64,000 nucleotides of DNA from Liolophura sinensis (lineage: Eukaryota > Mollusca > Polyplacophora > Chitonida > Chitonidae), in contig NC_088295.1 in NCBI RefSeq assembly GCF_032854445.1, forward strand, positions 70,103,249-70,167,248, in the 5' to 3' direction. How positions within the stretch are numbered: the first letter of the stretch is position 1; each line of letters begins with the position of its first letter. The notes beneath the pieces are model-generated. The model saw only the letters and a program-made list of their open reading frames with translations, was not told where the DNA came from and ran no database searches. Below, in pieces: positions 13,790 to 25,248 of this stretch. A program made the position numbers and the translations under genes.

Positions 13790-14242
13790 TTTTACTGAAG
13801 TAGTTCCAGTTTTAGAGCGTACTTCCGCGGTGTGTTTTAGCATCTCCGTGACCTTTTCTTCCATTTGAGTACGTTTAGCAACTACTACTTTTGTTCATAA
13901 AATACCGCTGTAATGTTTTTTTTTTTTTTTTTTTTTGACAATAAAATGTTAGTGTTGTCACTCTTAGCTGCATGATACAAAATGGTCGCATTTCCGGTGG
14001 TTCGACCTGGCCAAAGTCGCTAAATTCGGGCCGGGAAATGTGAGAATTGTTTTGTTTTGTTTTTTGTTTTTTTTTTGTTTTTTTTTTTTGCGAGACAAAT
14101 ATTTCCGAACACAAACCACTGCACCTCCGATTTACCGAAATTAAGTTCAGTATTACAGGTCTGCTCTCGCCGGAGTCAGAAGAAAATTCATTTCATTAAC
14201 TACATTACAGCACATTCCTCTTCACACCATGGATGTGGTTCG
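13790..14242 (+). mobile_element. ~0.5 kb interspersed repeat, copy 1
   Basis: Matches the region 29,420-29,917 in reverse complement. Shared landmarks in order: a 'tttactgaagtagttc' end, 'cttccgcggtgtgtttta', 'tttgttcataaaataccg', a poly-T run, 'atggtcgcattt', a second T-rich run, 'gagacaaat', 'ttcagtattacaggt', 'tcgccggagtcagaa' and a 'cacaccatggatgtg' end. No coding capacity. Two diverged inverted copies in 64 kb suggest a non-autonomous dispersed family. Confidence 0.7.
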
Positions 14243-15724
14243 TAAAAATGTAACAATGGAATCGATTAAAACCTAATGTTTTGGAGCCGATAGACACAGG
14301 TCCTTTGAACCTACCGTTTGATACTAGTCAGTGTGTTTAGTAAGGCTCGGTACGTTATAGTGCATCGTTAGATCAGTTTTAAACCGTCTAAAAGGGTTCA
14401 GATTCTTCATGCGCTACAAAAAATAACAGTGATGTTATTCATTTAAACGTTTACTGTGAGATCACGCTATTGTCCCTGCAGTTGATTATTTTTGAAGAAT
14501 CCACACTTGGTAGTTAGTGGTAGATTGGTGAAAGGTGACGTCTCATCTTCCTTTGGTGTACGGTAGAGCGGGGTTCAAACCCACGAACACAAGGCTCTAA
14601 AACATTCCAGAGTCATCAGGACAGATGATGCATTTTTACTTGTATTGTTTGTAACTGTGGAATCCATGAAAATAAATACCATTTATTCAGGGACAGCCTG
14701 TTTTCAACCCCACCTAAGCTGAACTTAAGTTTCTTTTTTTTTTTTAAAGTGAAAATGAATGTGTACACGTTGGCCAAATCTGCATTCGAAAAACTTCGAA
14801 ATCACTCAGATTCTTTGTCTGGCAATCTAATATTCCGGAGCTGCCGGGGACTTTTTTTTTGCAAGAATCAGCTGTTGCTCGTCTTTTCTTCAATATATAA
14901 ATGTAGTTACAGTATGTATATAGCATGTGTGATCAGTGTATATACGTACACGCCACAAGGACACAATCACAAAAGTCATTGTTAATTTTGCATCCATATT
15001 TCCGGCTCCCTTAATCTTGTATATAAGAAATGATGAGACAAAACACCTAGCCCTCTATGTTCCATGCCGAAAAGATATAGCATGTTTGCGTGCAAACAGT
15101 GGCTTCAATGACGTCAAAAGAGGTGCAAGCTGGTTTTGAACAGTTTTGAAGGCTGCTTGACATGCATGCATGGTTGTTTTGCATATATGAAAGTCCACAT
15201 TTCACGTTCGCAATGATATAAGCTCACGAGAGCGGACGTACATTTCATGTACCGTCATTTCTCGCATCGTTGGTTCATTATTGCGTGTTTGAAACCAAAG
15301 CATAGCGGCACACAGAAAGCACACATATATGGGGTTCTAGACAAGTCGATAGTGCATAGTACATGGTCGCGTGACATTCTGCATATACATCACTAGGTTC
15401 CTTTTATCGAGCGGAAATCATGGTGGTCGTAAAATGAACACTTAAAATGTAAGAGGAGATTTGACCCACTGACATGAAGCTATAAAGAGGGGACTCATTT
15501 CACTGACAAAGATGGTTACAGTAGAAGAAAGAAATAAAGGAAAAGAAATGTGACACACGGGGAATGAGAAAGATCATGGAAAATTTATATCTAAAATTAT
15601 GTGTACGATTTTCTTACGATTTTTTATCGAGACGATTGCGGCTAAGTGTTGGCAATATTTTAACACAGCGATGTGGCAGCATTTCTTCTCTTTGAGCTGA
15701 CTGCATTTTTGTCAGATCACTTTC
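14243..15724. other. Gene-free intergenic DNA
   Basis: Nothing beyond short random ORFs and T-runs near 14,730 and 14,850. No transposon or RNA gene could be supported. Confidence 0.4.
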
Positions 15725-15862
15725 CAAGATATGTATGGATGTATGTATGTGTTTATGTATGTACGTATGTGTTTATGTATGTACATATGTATGTATGTGC
15801 GTGTGTACGTACGTATGTATGTATATGTATGTATGTATGTATGTATGTAAGTATATATGTAC
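15725..15862. repeat. (ATGT)n microsatellite with GTAC interruptions
   Basis: About 138 bp of ATGT tetranucleotides interrupted by cgt, gtac and gtgc variants. Tyr/Val-rich and Thr/Tyr-rich ORFs over it on both strands are trivial products of the repeat. Confidence 0.95.
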
Positions 15863-15884
15863 GTTTGTATGCTTGGGGTTTTTA

Positions 15885-16142
15885 CCTCGTACTTAAGCAT
15901 GTTTTCAGTAATACTGGGTCGAGGAGGCAGTATGTGTATGTTCATATAGGCTACTGTGCCTTCTTGTGGCACATCGAGTTCGCAAAAGTGCTGCCGCCAG
16001 TGAACTATCTTGCCAAAAACACCAGACACAACACCCCAAGCCAGGTATAGGTACCAAGACTGGTATGACCCGACCCGTGTCTGATCCCGTGTCTTCCGAC
16101 TTTGAGGCGAACGCTCTAACTATGAGGCAACCGAAGCACTAC
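15885..16142 (-). mobile_element. tRNA-headed SINE, second family
   Basis: On the minus strand it begins with a tRNA-like head: ttgcctcatagttagagcg as A box, then 'cgcctcaaagtcgg' and a decayed B box in 'acgggatcagacacggg'. The body follows with 'ggcaagatagttcactggcg' and a 'gtgccacaag' segment and runs out in the microsatellite. The body differs from the common SINE family of the window. The left border next to the ATGT array is approximate. Confidence 0.55.
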
Positions 16143-16599
16143 CAAACTATGACCTATAAAGCCAACCTTATTATCTGGACATTTAACTGCAAAGTTGTGG
16201 TAGATCGTACAAAAATTTGCACAGATCTTTTTAGATATACAGTTTTCCATTGTATTTCAGATGACCTTATACTTCATTTTTGTTGTTTTCCCTTCTTTAC
16301 CGCTGGTTCGCTGCAAATACCAGCTGTATTCGAGTCCAGCTGTCGCTGTTTGGGCTTCGGCTTTAATTATGGAAGGTAGTTATGTATCATGACTAAGAGC
16401 GGTGGATTCGTCTAGGCACAACGGTTTTGATAAAACTGACAGCCATCATGCGTGTAATTTCAGAGTACTGGTATGGCGTAAAGCATTAGTCAGTGTTGTT
16501 ATAGCCTCTCTCTCAGTGATCTTATCAATATACACATGTAAATCTCACACAGGCTAGGTTTGGAGAACGAGTGCTGATTATATACCAAACTGATTTCTT

Positions 16600-17170
16600 C
16601 CGTTCCGGTCCCCATCTTTCTGGTTTCCCATGTCGAGTTCTCCATCTTTCTGGTTTCACATGTTGAGTTTACCATATTTCTTATTTTCAGTTTTGAGCTC
16701 CTCACTGGGTTTTGCATTCTTCTGGTTTCCCGTGATGAATTTCCATATTTCTGGTTTCCTATGTTGAGTTAATCGTGCCATCTTTCGATTTTCCAAGTTG
16801 AGCTTACTATCTTTTGGGTTTCCCATGTCGAGTTCGATTACCATTTTTCTCAGGGATTTTTCATTTTCAGTTCACACCTTCCTCGTTTGCTAGATTCAAT
16901 TTATCACCTGTATCGTTTAATTGTCCTGCTCATTCCCTTCCAAGTTTGTCATGCCCAGTTCATCACCTTCGTCGCTTCACATGGTCGGTTCATCAACTTT
17001 CTCGTTCCTCATGTTCACCTCATCACCGATATTCTTTATCACGGCCTCATTTTCAGCTCAGTTCGCACTTTAATTTCTTTTTTTTTTTGCATCTTCAAGT
17101 AACCATCTATCTGATTTCTCATATTCAGCTCATGACCTACTTTTAGCTTTCTGTAATTTCCCACATTCAT
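16600..17170. repeat. Degenerate ~30-bp minisatellite
   Basis: Repeated variants of 'ccatctttctggtttcccat' followed by 'gttgagttt' or 'tcgagttc', spaced about 30-35 bp and decaying to the right into 'ttcatcaccttcctcgtt' variants. Minus-strand ORFs with ENRKM/ETRKM motifs are translations of these units. Confidence 0.7.
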
Positions 17171-17705
17171 ATCATCGCCCGTTCTGCTCATCGGTTTTCT
17201 AGAGCTATGTTGACGGAAATATATATCGGTTGAATAAAGCCTTCTTTCTGAAGAGTAGATACACATGTACATGTATTTGATATTTTGTATATGCATGTAC
17301 AGGTATAAAAAAGCCAAAATCTATATCAACGAACCTGAATCTATGAAGATATATGATATACTCGCATTTCAGATTGTGGATGGATGCCAGCTACATCTTA
17401 TATTGAAATAGACTGATACAGAGTGTATATAGCCTCTATGCTCCTGTGTCTTGAAGCTTCAATGACTTTTCTGTTATGTGAAGAAGAGTGTAGTTTCATA
17501 TTTTTTTTTGGTATTTTCAAACGGTCGGCCCTGTAGCTACAAACTGTCCAGATTTTTGCAGCCTGTCTCTGGCCAAACATAAGCTGTAAATTGTATACAG
17601 TTGGGAAACGTAACGCAATGATCATAATCTATGTACTTCAGCGCAAAATCCTTTGTAGTTTACCTTTAAATTAAAAGAATTTAACTGCGTATATAAATAT
17701 ACATC

Positions 17706-17842
17706 TCCAGCGTAAGTGGGAAGATCTGTGGGTTTCCCCCGGGCTCGGCTTGGTTTCCTCCCACCATAATGCTGGCCGCCGTCGTATAAGTGAAATATTT
17801 CTTGAGTACGGCGTAAAACACCAATCAAATAAATAAGTAAAT
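17706..17842 (+). mobile_element. SINE fragment (core and tail)
   Basis: Core nearly perfect: ggtttcctcccaccataatg, ctggccgccgtcgtataagt, gagtacggcgtaaaacacca, atcaaataaataagtaaat. A stretch of the body between 'gggaag' and 'gtgggtttcc' is deleted relative to the 26,051 copy, and the head is missing. Confidence 0.85.
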
Positions 17843-18985
17843 ATACAACAACTCTGTAAGCACGTTTCGTGTGAATATCGATGGAATAAAAATAGAATGC
17901 ATGACCACAGTAAAAGAAAATAGAGTTGGCGTCAGAAAACTGCATGTACGTACCCCGACCCTGGATGACCGCATTACCATCATGAGTTATTTGGATGAGA
18001 TGTTAGTCAAAGGTGTCTCATATACAACTGTACAAATCAGTATACATGTATCTGTACTTGCAAGTCAACTAGTCAACCATGTTGATGACAATTCATGGAT
18101 GGCTATCTACCATCACTTCATTCATACTTCACTTTAATTATGTACCGGTACATGAACATATATACATACTCTTTTAACTTTGTCCTTGTTAGTATGAGAA
18201 TTTATGACGAATGAACTCAGCAACGAATTTATGGATTTACATTCTAAAATTTTCATTCTAAAAACCTTCTTAAATTTCTTGTCTCGCCCCCATTTTTAGA
18301 TAAATCTTGATTTCTCTCATTAAAGAAAATAAGAAAGTATTTTTCAATTTACAAGCAATTAATATTGTGTAACTTTTGACATTCTGTGGCTATGCCCATG
18401 GCGTTGATGCCTAAAAAATCCGCGGTTCTGCAGCATACAAACAAATTTTTTCTCAGGCAAGTAATTTAAGAAAAAACTTAAGAAATTGCAAGAATTAACC
18501 ATCACTGAATGCCATCCACATCAACCATTCATTTCCACCATCGTAGATCGTGAGTAGTAACTTGCCAAAGGTCCAAGGCTTAACCGAGGCAGTCCGGTTT
18601 CTCTATCCGTTAAACTGACCAACGTACTAACATAAGGGACAGAATCGATCGTGAGCTGCGAGTGTTGGAGTAGACTGCATTTGTAAATTGTAGGTCTTGC
18701 ATACCATTACGGTTTACGTTTCATGGCTCATTGTATTATTTTGTTGTGAGCAAATAAATATATAAACACATCCAGTATTCCATATTTGACGAAATAAAGA
18801 TCTCTTGACGGGAGTATTTGTCATTTTTTGGTTTGTATTTTTTTGACCCCCACCCCCACCCCGCCAAACATATCTAGCTGTACCAGAGCCTATATGAACA
18901 CTCAGGCTGTACCCAGGTTAAGTGGGGGATAACTCCCGTTCAAACAAAAAATTGACGCGTCTGACAGGAGTTTGTTTTCAATGGT
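17843..18985. other. Gene-free upstream DNA of BAG1
   Basis: No supported exon. A plus-strand ORF at 17,871-18,137 has no splice context or recognisable content. A C-rich run sits at 18,847-18,863. Confidence 0.4.
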
Positions 18986-18990
18986 GTGAA

Positions 18991-19003
18991 TAAGATGGCG
19001 GCC
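18991..19003 (+). promoter_or_regulatory. YY1-type motif over the BAG1 start codon
   Basis: The start codon lies inside aagatggcggcc, the classic AAnATGGCGGC consensus of YY1, which in animals often overlaps the initiator ATG of TATA-less housekeeping genes. The VPS26C start (aaaatggcgacc) is similar but imperfect. Function is inferred from the motif only. Confidence 0.4.
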
Positions 19004-22000
19004 GAGGCCGTAACTTCGCTGAAGCTGCAGCTTGTTTACGGTAAGACTGTATCTAAACTCAGTCTTCATGGCATTCAGAAGTATTAAATTACAAAGGTAT
19101 TAAGCAGCTAATGTTTTACGTAACAACCTGTTATTCGTCAAATGGACTTCTTGATTTTTGCAAGATCGACTGTTGCCATGGAGTTCAGGATCTTGATAAA
19201 CATGGTAATTTAAGTATTTAAAGCGTGAGAACAAAACGTATCAAGCCTTCAGCCCTTTATAAAATTTCCGTGACTTTTGCATACACTGCATACAGCGGTC
19301 TACGTTCCTTCCGTATATGAGTTATGTATTTATTTGATTGTTGTTTTACGTTGTGAAAAGGCACTCACGAATATTTCGCTCATAAGGCGGAGGATTGAGC
19401 AAACCGCGGGCAGCGCCTGCGAGTAGAAGCCCACGGCCAAATCGCAGGGTGCTTGAAATCCTTCCCACATATAACCGGATAGGGAGCCAGCATGACAGCA
19501 TGAGCTGTAGTTGAACTCCCATTGGTGAGGGGCTCCTGAGAGGTAGTGTGCGAAGCCCTCGGCCGTGGAGGATGGGGGGGGGGGGGGGGGGCATTGTGTG
19601 GGAAAATTTGTCAGTAAATTTCCAAAGGCCGGTGGTTTACTCCAGGCACTTCTGTTTCCTCTACCCATGAATCTTGACGATCACCATGGTAAAAGTAAAA
19701 AGTACAAATCACCATAAAAAATAATAATAAATTCTTTGAAGCCACAAAACATATCTGGTTGTTATTGTAAGGTATAGCAATATACATGTAGCTGGATTGG
19801 AATTTTGGGAATGAAGGAATTTGACACTATTACATTGGAATTATTTATGTAGCTTTTTATTAGAGCTGTGTGTGGACATTATTGGTGCTCCCTTTTGTGT
19901 AGGTCAGCACAAGGAAGATTTTCAGTTGACCTTGCCCAGTGATGAGGCAGGTGGGGTTCTGCAGGTGAAACACCTGGCTAAAAGAGTGGAGGAAATGACA
20001 GGGGTGCCTCCAGCTAGCCAGAGACTCATCTTCAAGGGTAAGGTGCTGTTTATAGGATAAGTTTTAACTGGAAATAAGATTATCATTGTTCAAGAAAAAC
20101 TTAACATATATATACATGTATGTGTAAATCAGCAACATGAGAAAGTCTCCAACAACTCATAATCGGATGCCACAAGCCGGAATTACACATTCAGAAACAT
20201 TGATAAATATCACAAGCTTTATTATGTGTGTGTTTTAAGACTTGCCATTAAATCCCATTGCTCCATGACAATAGCCACCTTAAAATACAGTGTGGGTTTT
20301 ATTTGAAAAATGGGTAACATTCTGGATCATGCTAATCTGTTTAGGACCTTTTCTGTTATCATGCATAAATTGAGTAAAAGCAGTAAATCTGCTGCTTTCA
20401 TTGAATCTTTATTGGCTAGATTAAAATGATTAAGCGTTGCCGATGCTTTACACAGATGTTTGTCCAACAGTCGCAAACTCAAATCCACCCTCTGGCTTTC
20501 TCTTTTTTTTTTTTTTTTTCTTCCATGATTTTTGTTTGGTAATTGATAATGGCTGCTTACCATATTCTTGTGAACAGTGTGAAAACCTAATCATTATCAA
20601 TCAACCATATTGATGCTTATCTGCACAGTACCACATATTGTTCCATGTTCTTTTCTGATGTCAGATTTGCTTTCATTGTAATATAGGAAAATCACTGAAG
20701 GATCCAAATGCATTGTTGGTGCCAGATGGAATAAAGAACGGGTCTAAAATAATGCTCATAGGGAAAAAGGTACCGGTAATCTCATAAAGTTAAACAGTAT
20801 GACAAAGTCAGCTTTAAGCAAAAACTTTAAGCAAATTGATTCGAAGATAGCATGATGATCATTATCTACGCACAGAGAACTTATTACCAGTTTAGATTTA
20901 TGCCTTGTTTAGGTTTTTACGTCTCTGTTCATTGCCAAAATATATTCAGCTCCAACTTAGTGTGTTCAGAGTGTCTCCTAAACTGAATGCTGATCAATTA
21001 TAATTAAGCCAGACACATATATCTCTATGATTTTATATTGACCTGTTTATTGCCTTGTTACAACAGGTTATTGGAAAGTCTTCCTACAGGAGATAAACAA
21101 ACCATCATCATTATCAATCAGAAATTCACCTGTTCAATTTGACAAAGCAGTGATGAACATAAAAAAATTTGATGCTCATATTGAGGGCTGCCATTGTATA
21201 CGTGAAACATTTTTTAGGAAAACAACAGTCATTTGATTAATAATGATTTTGTTGTTTGCATTTAATGACTCCACATGCATTGTTTTGGATAATTGTGTTA
21301 AGGATCATTGAGGTATTATAGTGTACATATGTATGCTCTTTGCACATAAAACATTGATATTTCTTGCTGTCATCAGCTAGTTGCCGGGGAGACAGAGGAG
21401 ATCCAAAAACTATCCAAGATGGAAGCAGCTATAGTCAAGGAGGAAAAGAAACTAAGTGAAATTACCTCTGACCTTGATGGGATACATCGGGTGAGATTTA
21501 TGAAGCTTTTTTATCATTCAAGGCATGAAATATATGTCCCATCTTCAAAATGATGATGTTAAACTTAAAATTCAAAAAAATTATCTAGTCTGTTATGGCT
21601 AAAGGCTGTTTCAGATTTTGTTGTGAAAACTCTTAAATGGTGTTTGTTTTATATTATTGTTTGCATATATTTGTATATGACCTCAAAGTAGTTTACATGC
21701 ATATATTGATACATCTGACAGAAGTGTTTAAAGCTTGGGTATGAAAAATGTACTGACAAAGTGTGTAACTGATTTCTCATCATTGTATGCTTTAGTTAGA
21801 TTTGCTAAGAACAGTACTGAAAGACTGGGGTATAATTATTAAACAGCTACTCGTCTCTTCACAGGGGTTTCTCCACAAGGATCTCCAGCATACTGCTTTG
21901 GAAAAAACTCAAGAAACATTTGATAGGAACTACTGAATCATTTATGAAAATGTTAGAATCTCTGACTCTCTACAGCTAGGGGAAAATGCATCAGAAGCTA

Positions 22001-23477
22001 GAGCAAAGGAAATCTTTAGTGACAAGGATTCAGGTAATCCCACCTGTGTAAAGGTTGGGTGTATGTTTGCTTTGAAGTGTACTAGAAGTTCATGATTTGA
22101 TTGATTTATTGATTGTTGTTTAATACCACATTCAAAAACTTGTTCACTATGTGGGATGACAGTCAGTTATATGGGTGGAAGAAACCCCTGACCTTTGGGC
22201 TAGTTCTCGACAAACTTTCCCACCATGTGATGTACAGATATGCACACCATAATGGTGGAAGACAAGTGGTCTTCAACAAATGTTAGGCTGCACAGCCACA
22301 AGAGCACAGTAGAGCATCATCTGAATACACTTGTGTGTCCCAGGATGGGAAACCACTCAACCAAGAAATGTTAGGCCTGTATTAGACAGAGAACAAGGAT
22401 TGATTCTGACAAGAGTTGCTCTAGATATCACACTAAGAAGACAGATTTACATGTTTGCAATCATTATTGCCACCATGTAAAGTATGAAATAAAAGTTGTC
22501 ACTCAAGTAAATGCTGTATAAATGACACCTATGTTCTTGTGAGGTAAATAGCAACAACCTAAAGGGGAATATTATCACAATTTTCAATACAGTGAAAAAC
22601 AAAAACTGTCATATTAGTATTAACAGTATTTTGGAGTTTGACATCCTTCCAAAATAAGAATACGGCTTCAAACTATGAAATTTTCACTCTGGGCCAACTC
22701 GCCTACAGGGGACCTGTTTTTGACTGGTGAATGAATGAATGATTATGGCTTAACTCCACACTGGCAATATTCTTTTGACTGGTGACGTCACACAGTGAAG
22801 ACTGTTTGTGATGGAACCAGACGAGGACGTCTGATATGCATTGTCTGACACATGGATTCAATGTAAAGAGACAACAACGGGAAAGTTGCATATTTTTGAT
22901 CCCTTGAGGTGGTAATAGTGTAAAGCCAGATCACCAGCCATTGTTTTGTCAAAAATGGATTGCAGCACAATGTATCAATTTCTGTTGTAATGTTGTACTG
23001 TATGAAATGTGACAACGTCTTCATGATGTCAGAAAAGTATATTTGACATCAATACAACGTCAAGGTGCCACTGCCGGGTGTTTGAGAGGTCCCCAGATCT
23101 GCAGGACACTCACGGTGTAAGGTCAGATGTCATCTAGGTCACTGCTTGATAGGGCATAGATGTGAACTTGTTTCAGACTTTAATTTTACCTATTTTCACT
23201 TTGGATTTTTCATGCTTATTCTGTGCTACTTTTGCAAATTTAGTAGAAACATTCCTCAACATCAAGGTAATAAAATCTCAAATAAACCCAACAATATGCA
23301 TATCCTTGCATCTTTCAGCAGAGTAAGCAGTGCAGTTCAGATATCTTTTGTACCCTATTTTAAGTATTGCTGTTGCATTTATTTATTTATTTGTTTTTTT
23401 TTTTTTGCTTTCAGACCCTATTAAACAGATGTGATGGCTTAGAGCATGGTTTGGAGGATTTATTGTTAAATTCCTAA
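18995..23477 (+). CDS. BAG1: BAG1-like Hsp70 co-chaperone (UBL + BAG), frame breaks in exon 5
   Basis: Nucleotide-exchange co-chaperone of Hsp70/Hsc70. Six coding exons: 18,995-19,040; 19,903-20,037; 20,687-20,769; 21,377-21,490; 21,865-22,033; 23,415-23,477, all GT-AG with matching phases. Exons 1-3 give a ubiquitin-like domain (about residues 9-82; VKHLAKRVEEMTGVPP, then QRLIFKGKSLKD and GSKIMLIGKK). Exons 4-6 give the three-helix BAG domain: IQKLSKMEAAIVKEEKKLSE, GFLHKDLQHTALEK, TESFMKMLESL, LLNRCDGLEHGLEDLL. The chain would be about 202 residues, close to the short isoform of vertebrate BAG1. Oddity: exon 5 is 169 bp (3n+1) and meets a stop at 21,934. BAG similarity continues in other frames, implying one extra base near 21,928, one missing near 21,966 and one extra (or two missing) near 22,006. 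Exon 6 again fits phase 0. This is either sequence error or a decaying BAG domain. A candidate polyadenylation signal lies at 23,769-23,774. Confidence 0.85.
19326..19570 (-). mobile_element. Near full-length tRNA-headed SINE, diverged
   Basis: Minus strand: a decayed head (ctcaccaatgggagttcaac as B-box side), 'tgctggctccctatccggtt', a rearranged middle, then the core and the caatcaaataaata tail. It sits in BAG1 intron 1. A run of G (19,574-19,590) abuts its head end. Confidence 0.75.
22101..22200 (-). mobile_element. Degenerate SINE tail/core
   Basis: Minus-strand tail (caatcaataaatcaatcaaa) followed by a decayed core ('tgtggtattaaacaacaatc') in BAG1 intron 5. More decayed SINE-like sequence, such as a 'caccataatggtggaag' piece, may continue to about 22,400. 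Confidence 0.45.
22730..22775. mobile_element. Short SINE-like fragment
   Basis: 'gaatgaatgaatgattatgg' then 'cttaactccacactggcaat' resembles the start of a molluscan SINE tail motif ('gagtgagtgagt...ttaacgccacattggcaata'). Very short, so only a tentative call. Confidence 0.3.
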
Positions 23478-24100
23478 AGTAATTATTTATTCATACATCT
23501 GTACGAAGACAATTTTTTTGGTGGCTGGTATGTCCATTTTATGAAACGCTCAAAGCCTTAAGATGATCATTTGGTCATTTACATGTCATGTGATTATTGG
23601 TTTTATTGATCGTTCTCTTTTAAAAAATTTGGTAATACAAGAGTACAAGCTCATTTTTGTCTTGCTATCTTTTTAAAAAATTTTTATGTGTCAAAGTACA
23701 ATTTCTTTCCACATGTTGACCGAACTATATTTCGATATAGTCTATGTATCCTATGTATCAAAAAAAAAAATAAACCCAAAAAACAAATGGTTACATAAGA
23801 GAGCCAGTAGACCAAGGGAGATAATTGAAACCAGAGAAGAAACAAGTCAAGGTTCATGGAGTTCTTTCCCTTTAATCCGCATACACGAAGAATCAGATTT
23901 GAATTGCGGTATATTTGTTGTTTATTTACAATATAACATACTTATGTACAATAAAATATATAGACATGCAATATTCATGATTACAACTACATCCTGGCAA
24001 AAGCAATGTAGACATGGTTACAAGGATGAACACAGACACATTAAAGTTCATGCAAGTGGTTTCTGTAAGGGTTATTTATATTTGTGTGGATGTTTTTGGT

Positions 24101-24220
24101 ATTTACTATTTACTTATGTGATGGTGTTTCACACTGTACCCAAGAATATTTCAGTTATACGACGGCATAACACTGAGGGGCTGCACTAGCCTGCAAAACA
24201 CTAAGCCATGGAGGCCTCAC
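24101..24220 (-). mobile_element. SINE remnant with decayed head
   Basis: Minus strand: 'gaggcctccatggctta' head, then a large internal deletion, then 'cgtataactgaaatattctt' core. It joins the head directly to the core. Confidence 0.5.
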
Positions 24221-25106
24221 ATTTTTGTAACCTTTGCTTAAATATTAGCTTAATAGAGCATTTTAATATACACACATAATAGGAAATATTTTAACCAGAT
24301 AAGCTGTGTATATTTGGAGTGTTTCTGTTTGACTTTATTTTGCCCAAGTATATTCACTTCATTCCAACATAATAAGTCATGAATGTTTCTCAAGTAATGT
24401 TGACTTCGTTCTACCATAAGTCATACATGGTGTTTGACATAGCCGGAGATAAACATGGCAGCTGAGCTGAAGACACTGAGCTGATCATTTGAATATCTGT
24501 ATGTATGCTCCTTGTTTTACGTCTTACTTTCTTTCCTCCACAATCTGGCAGTCATATGATGACGACTGATTGTTGAGATACTGGCTTCAAAGTCAGAGAA
24601 AAATATCAAAATATTTAAATTATACATTCAAACTATTTGGTAGCAGGCATTTTGGCAAGTGGGCATTTTGATTGTAATTAGGTTTCTAGTAGATATCTAG
24701 TGAAGCCTCTTTTGTTCTTCCAATAAGCCAAACCACTGTAATGTGTAATATCCTTGAATCAAACGAAGCGACAGAAATGGCCTATATCAATGATAAGACA
24801 GCACTGTACCAGCTTTTGGTCACAGAGATGTACACACAAGACCAAACACAGTTGTCTTAACAGTTATCCTGGCACTGGACAAAGTGATAAAACATAATTA
24901 TTCACATCCAGTGTGGCATCCTTGCCTTTAAGCTGTAACTTCGAATCTAATTCCTTTTGATCTGTCCAAACAAAAAGACTATGGAGCCTTTTCTTAGTTT
25001 AATTAGTTAGAGGGTGACATTGGAACTGCTTCTCATCCAGAAGCATTTGAAATGTTTAAGTAGAGCACCTATGCATCACTTCAGACAACAGACTGCCTCC
25101 ACAACC

Positions 25107-25165
25107 ACAGTGAGGGAGTGAGGGAGTGCTTGGGGCTTAACGTCGCCACATCCACGGTGGATGAT
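25107..25165. mobile_element. Fragment of the 57,996-type SINE
   Basis: 'gagtgagggagtgcttgggg' then 'cttaacgtcgcc' matches the non-tRNA end of the longer SINE at 57,996 ('gagtgagagggtgcttaggg' then 'tttgacgtcgta'). Confidence 0.5.
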
Positions 25166-25248
25166 TATGTACTGGAGCATGCTGCTACTGATGATGCTGA
25201 TGTTGCTGATGTTGAGGATGATTACGTTCTGTACAACACTAGCTTGTA

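Larger units (their letters stand above)
23478..25248. other. Convergent BAG1-VPS26C intergenic region
   Basis: Holds the two 3' UTRs and two repeat remnants (24,101-24,220 and 25,107-25,165). The 167-codon plus ORF from 23,686 runs through A/T-rich UTR into the SINE remnant and has no protein-like features. Confidence 0.5.

Noticed and set aside
14500-14600. tRNA-like string (ggggttcaaacccacgaa)
   Set aside because: Only a B-box-like hairpin; no matching A box or stems.
15673-16050. Tyr/Val-rich ORF and its antisense
   Set aside because: Translation of the ATGT microsatellite plus SINE body.
23686-24189. 167-codon plus ORF
   Set aside because: It lies in AT-rich DNA after BAG1, includes a poly-A stretch and ends in a SINE remnant; no protein-like features.
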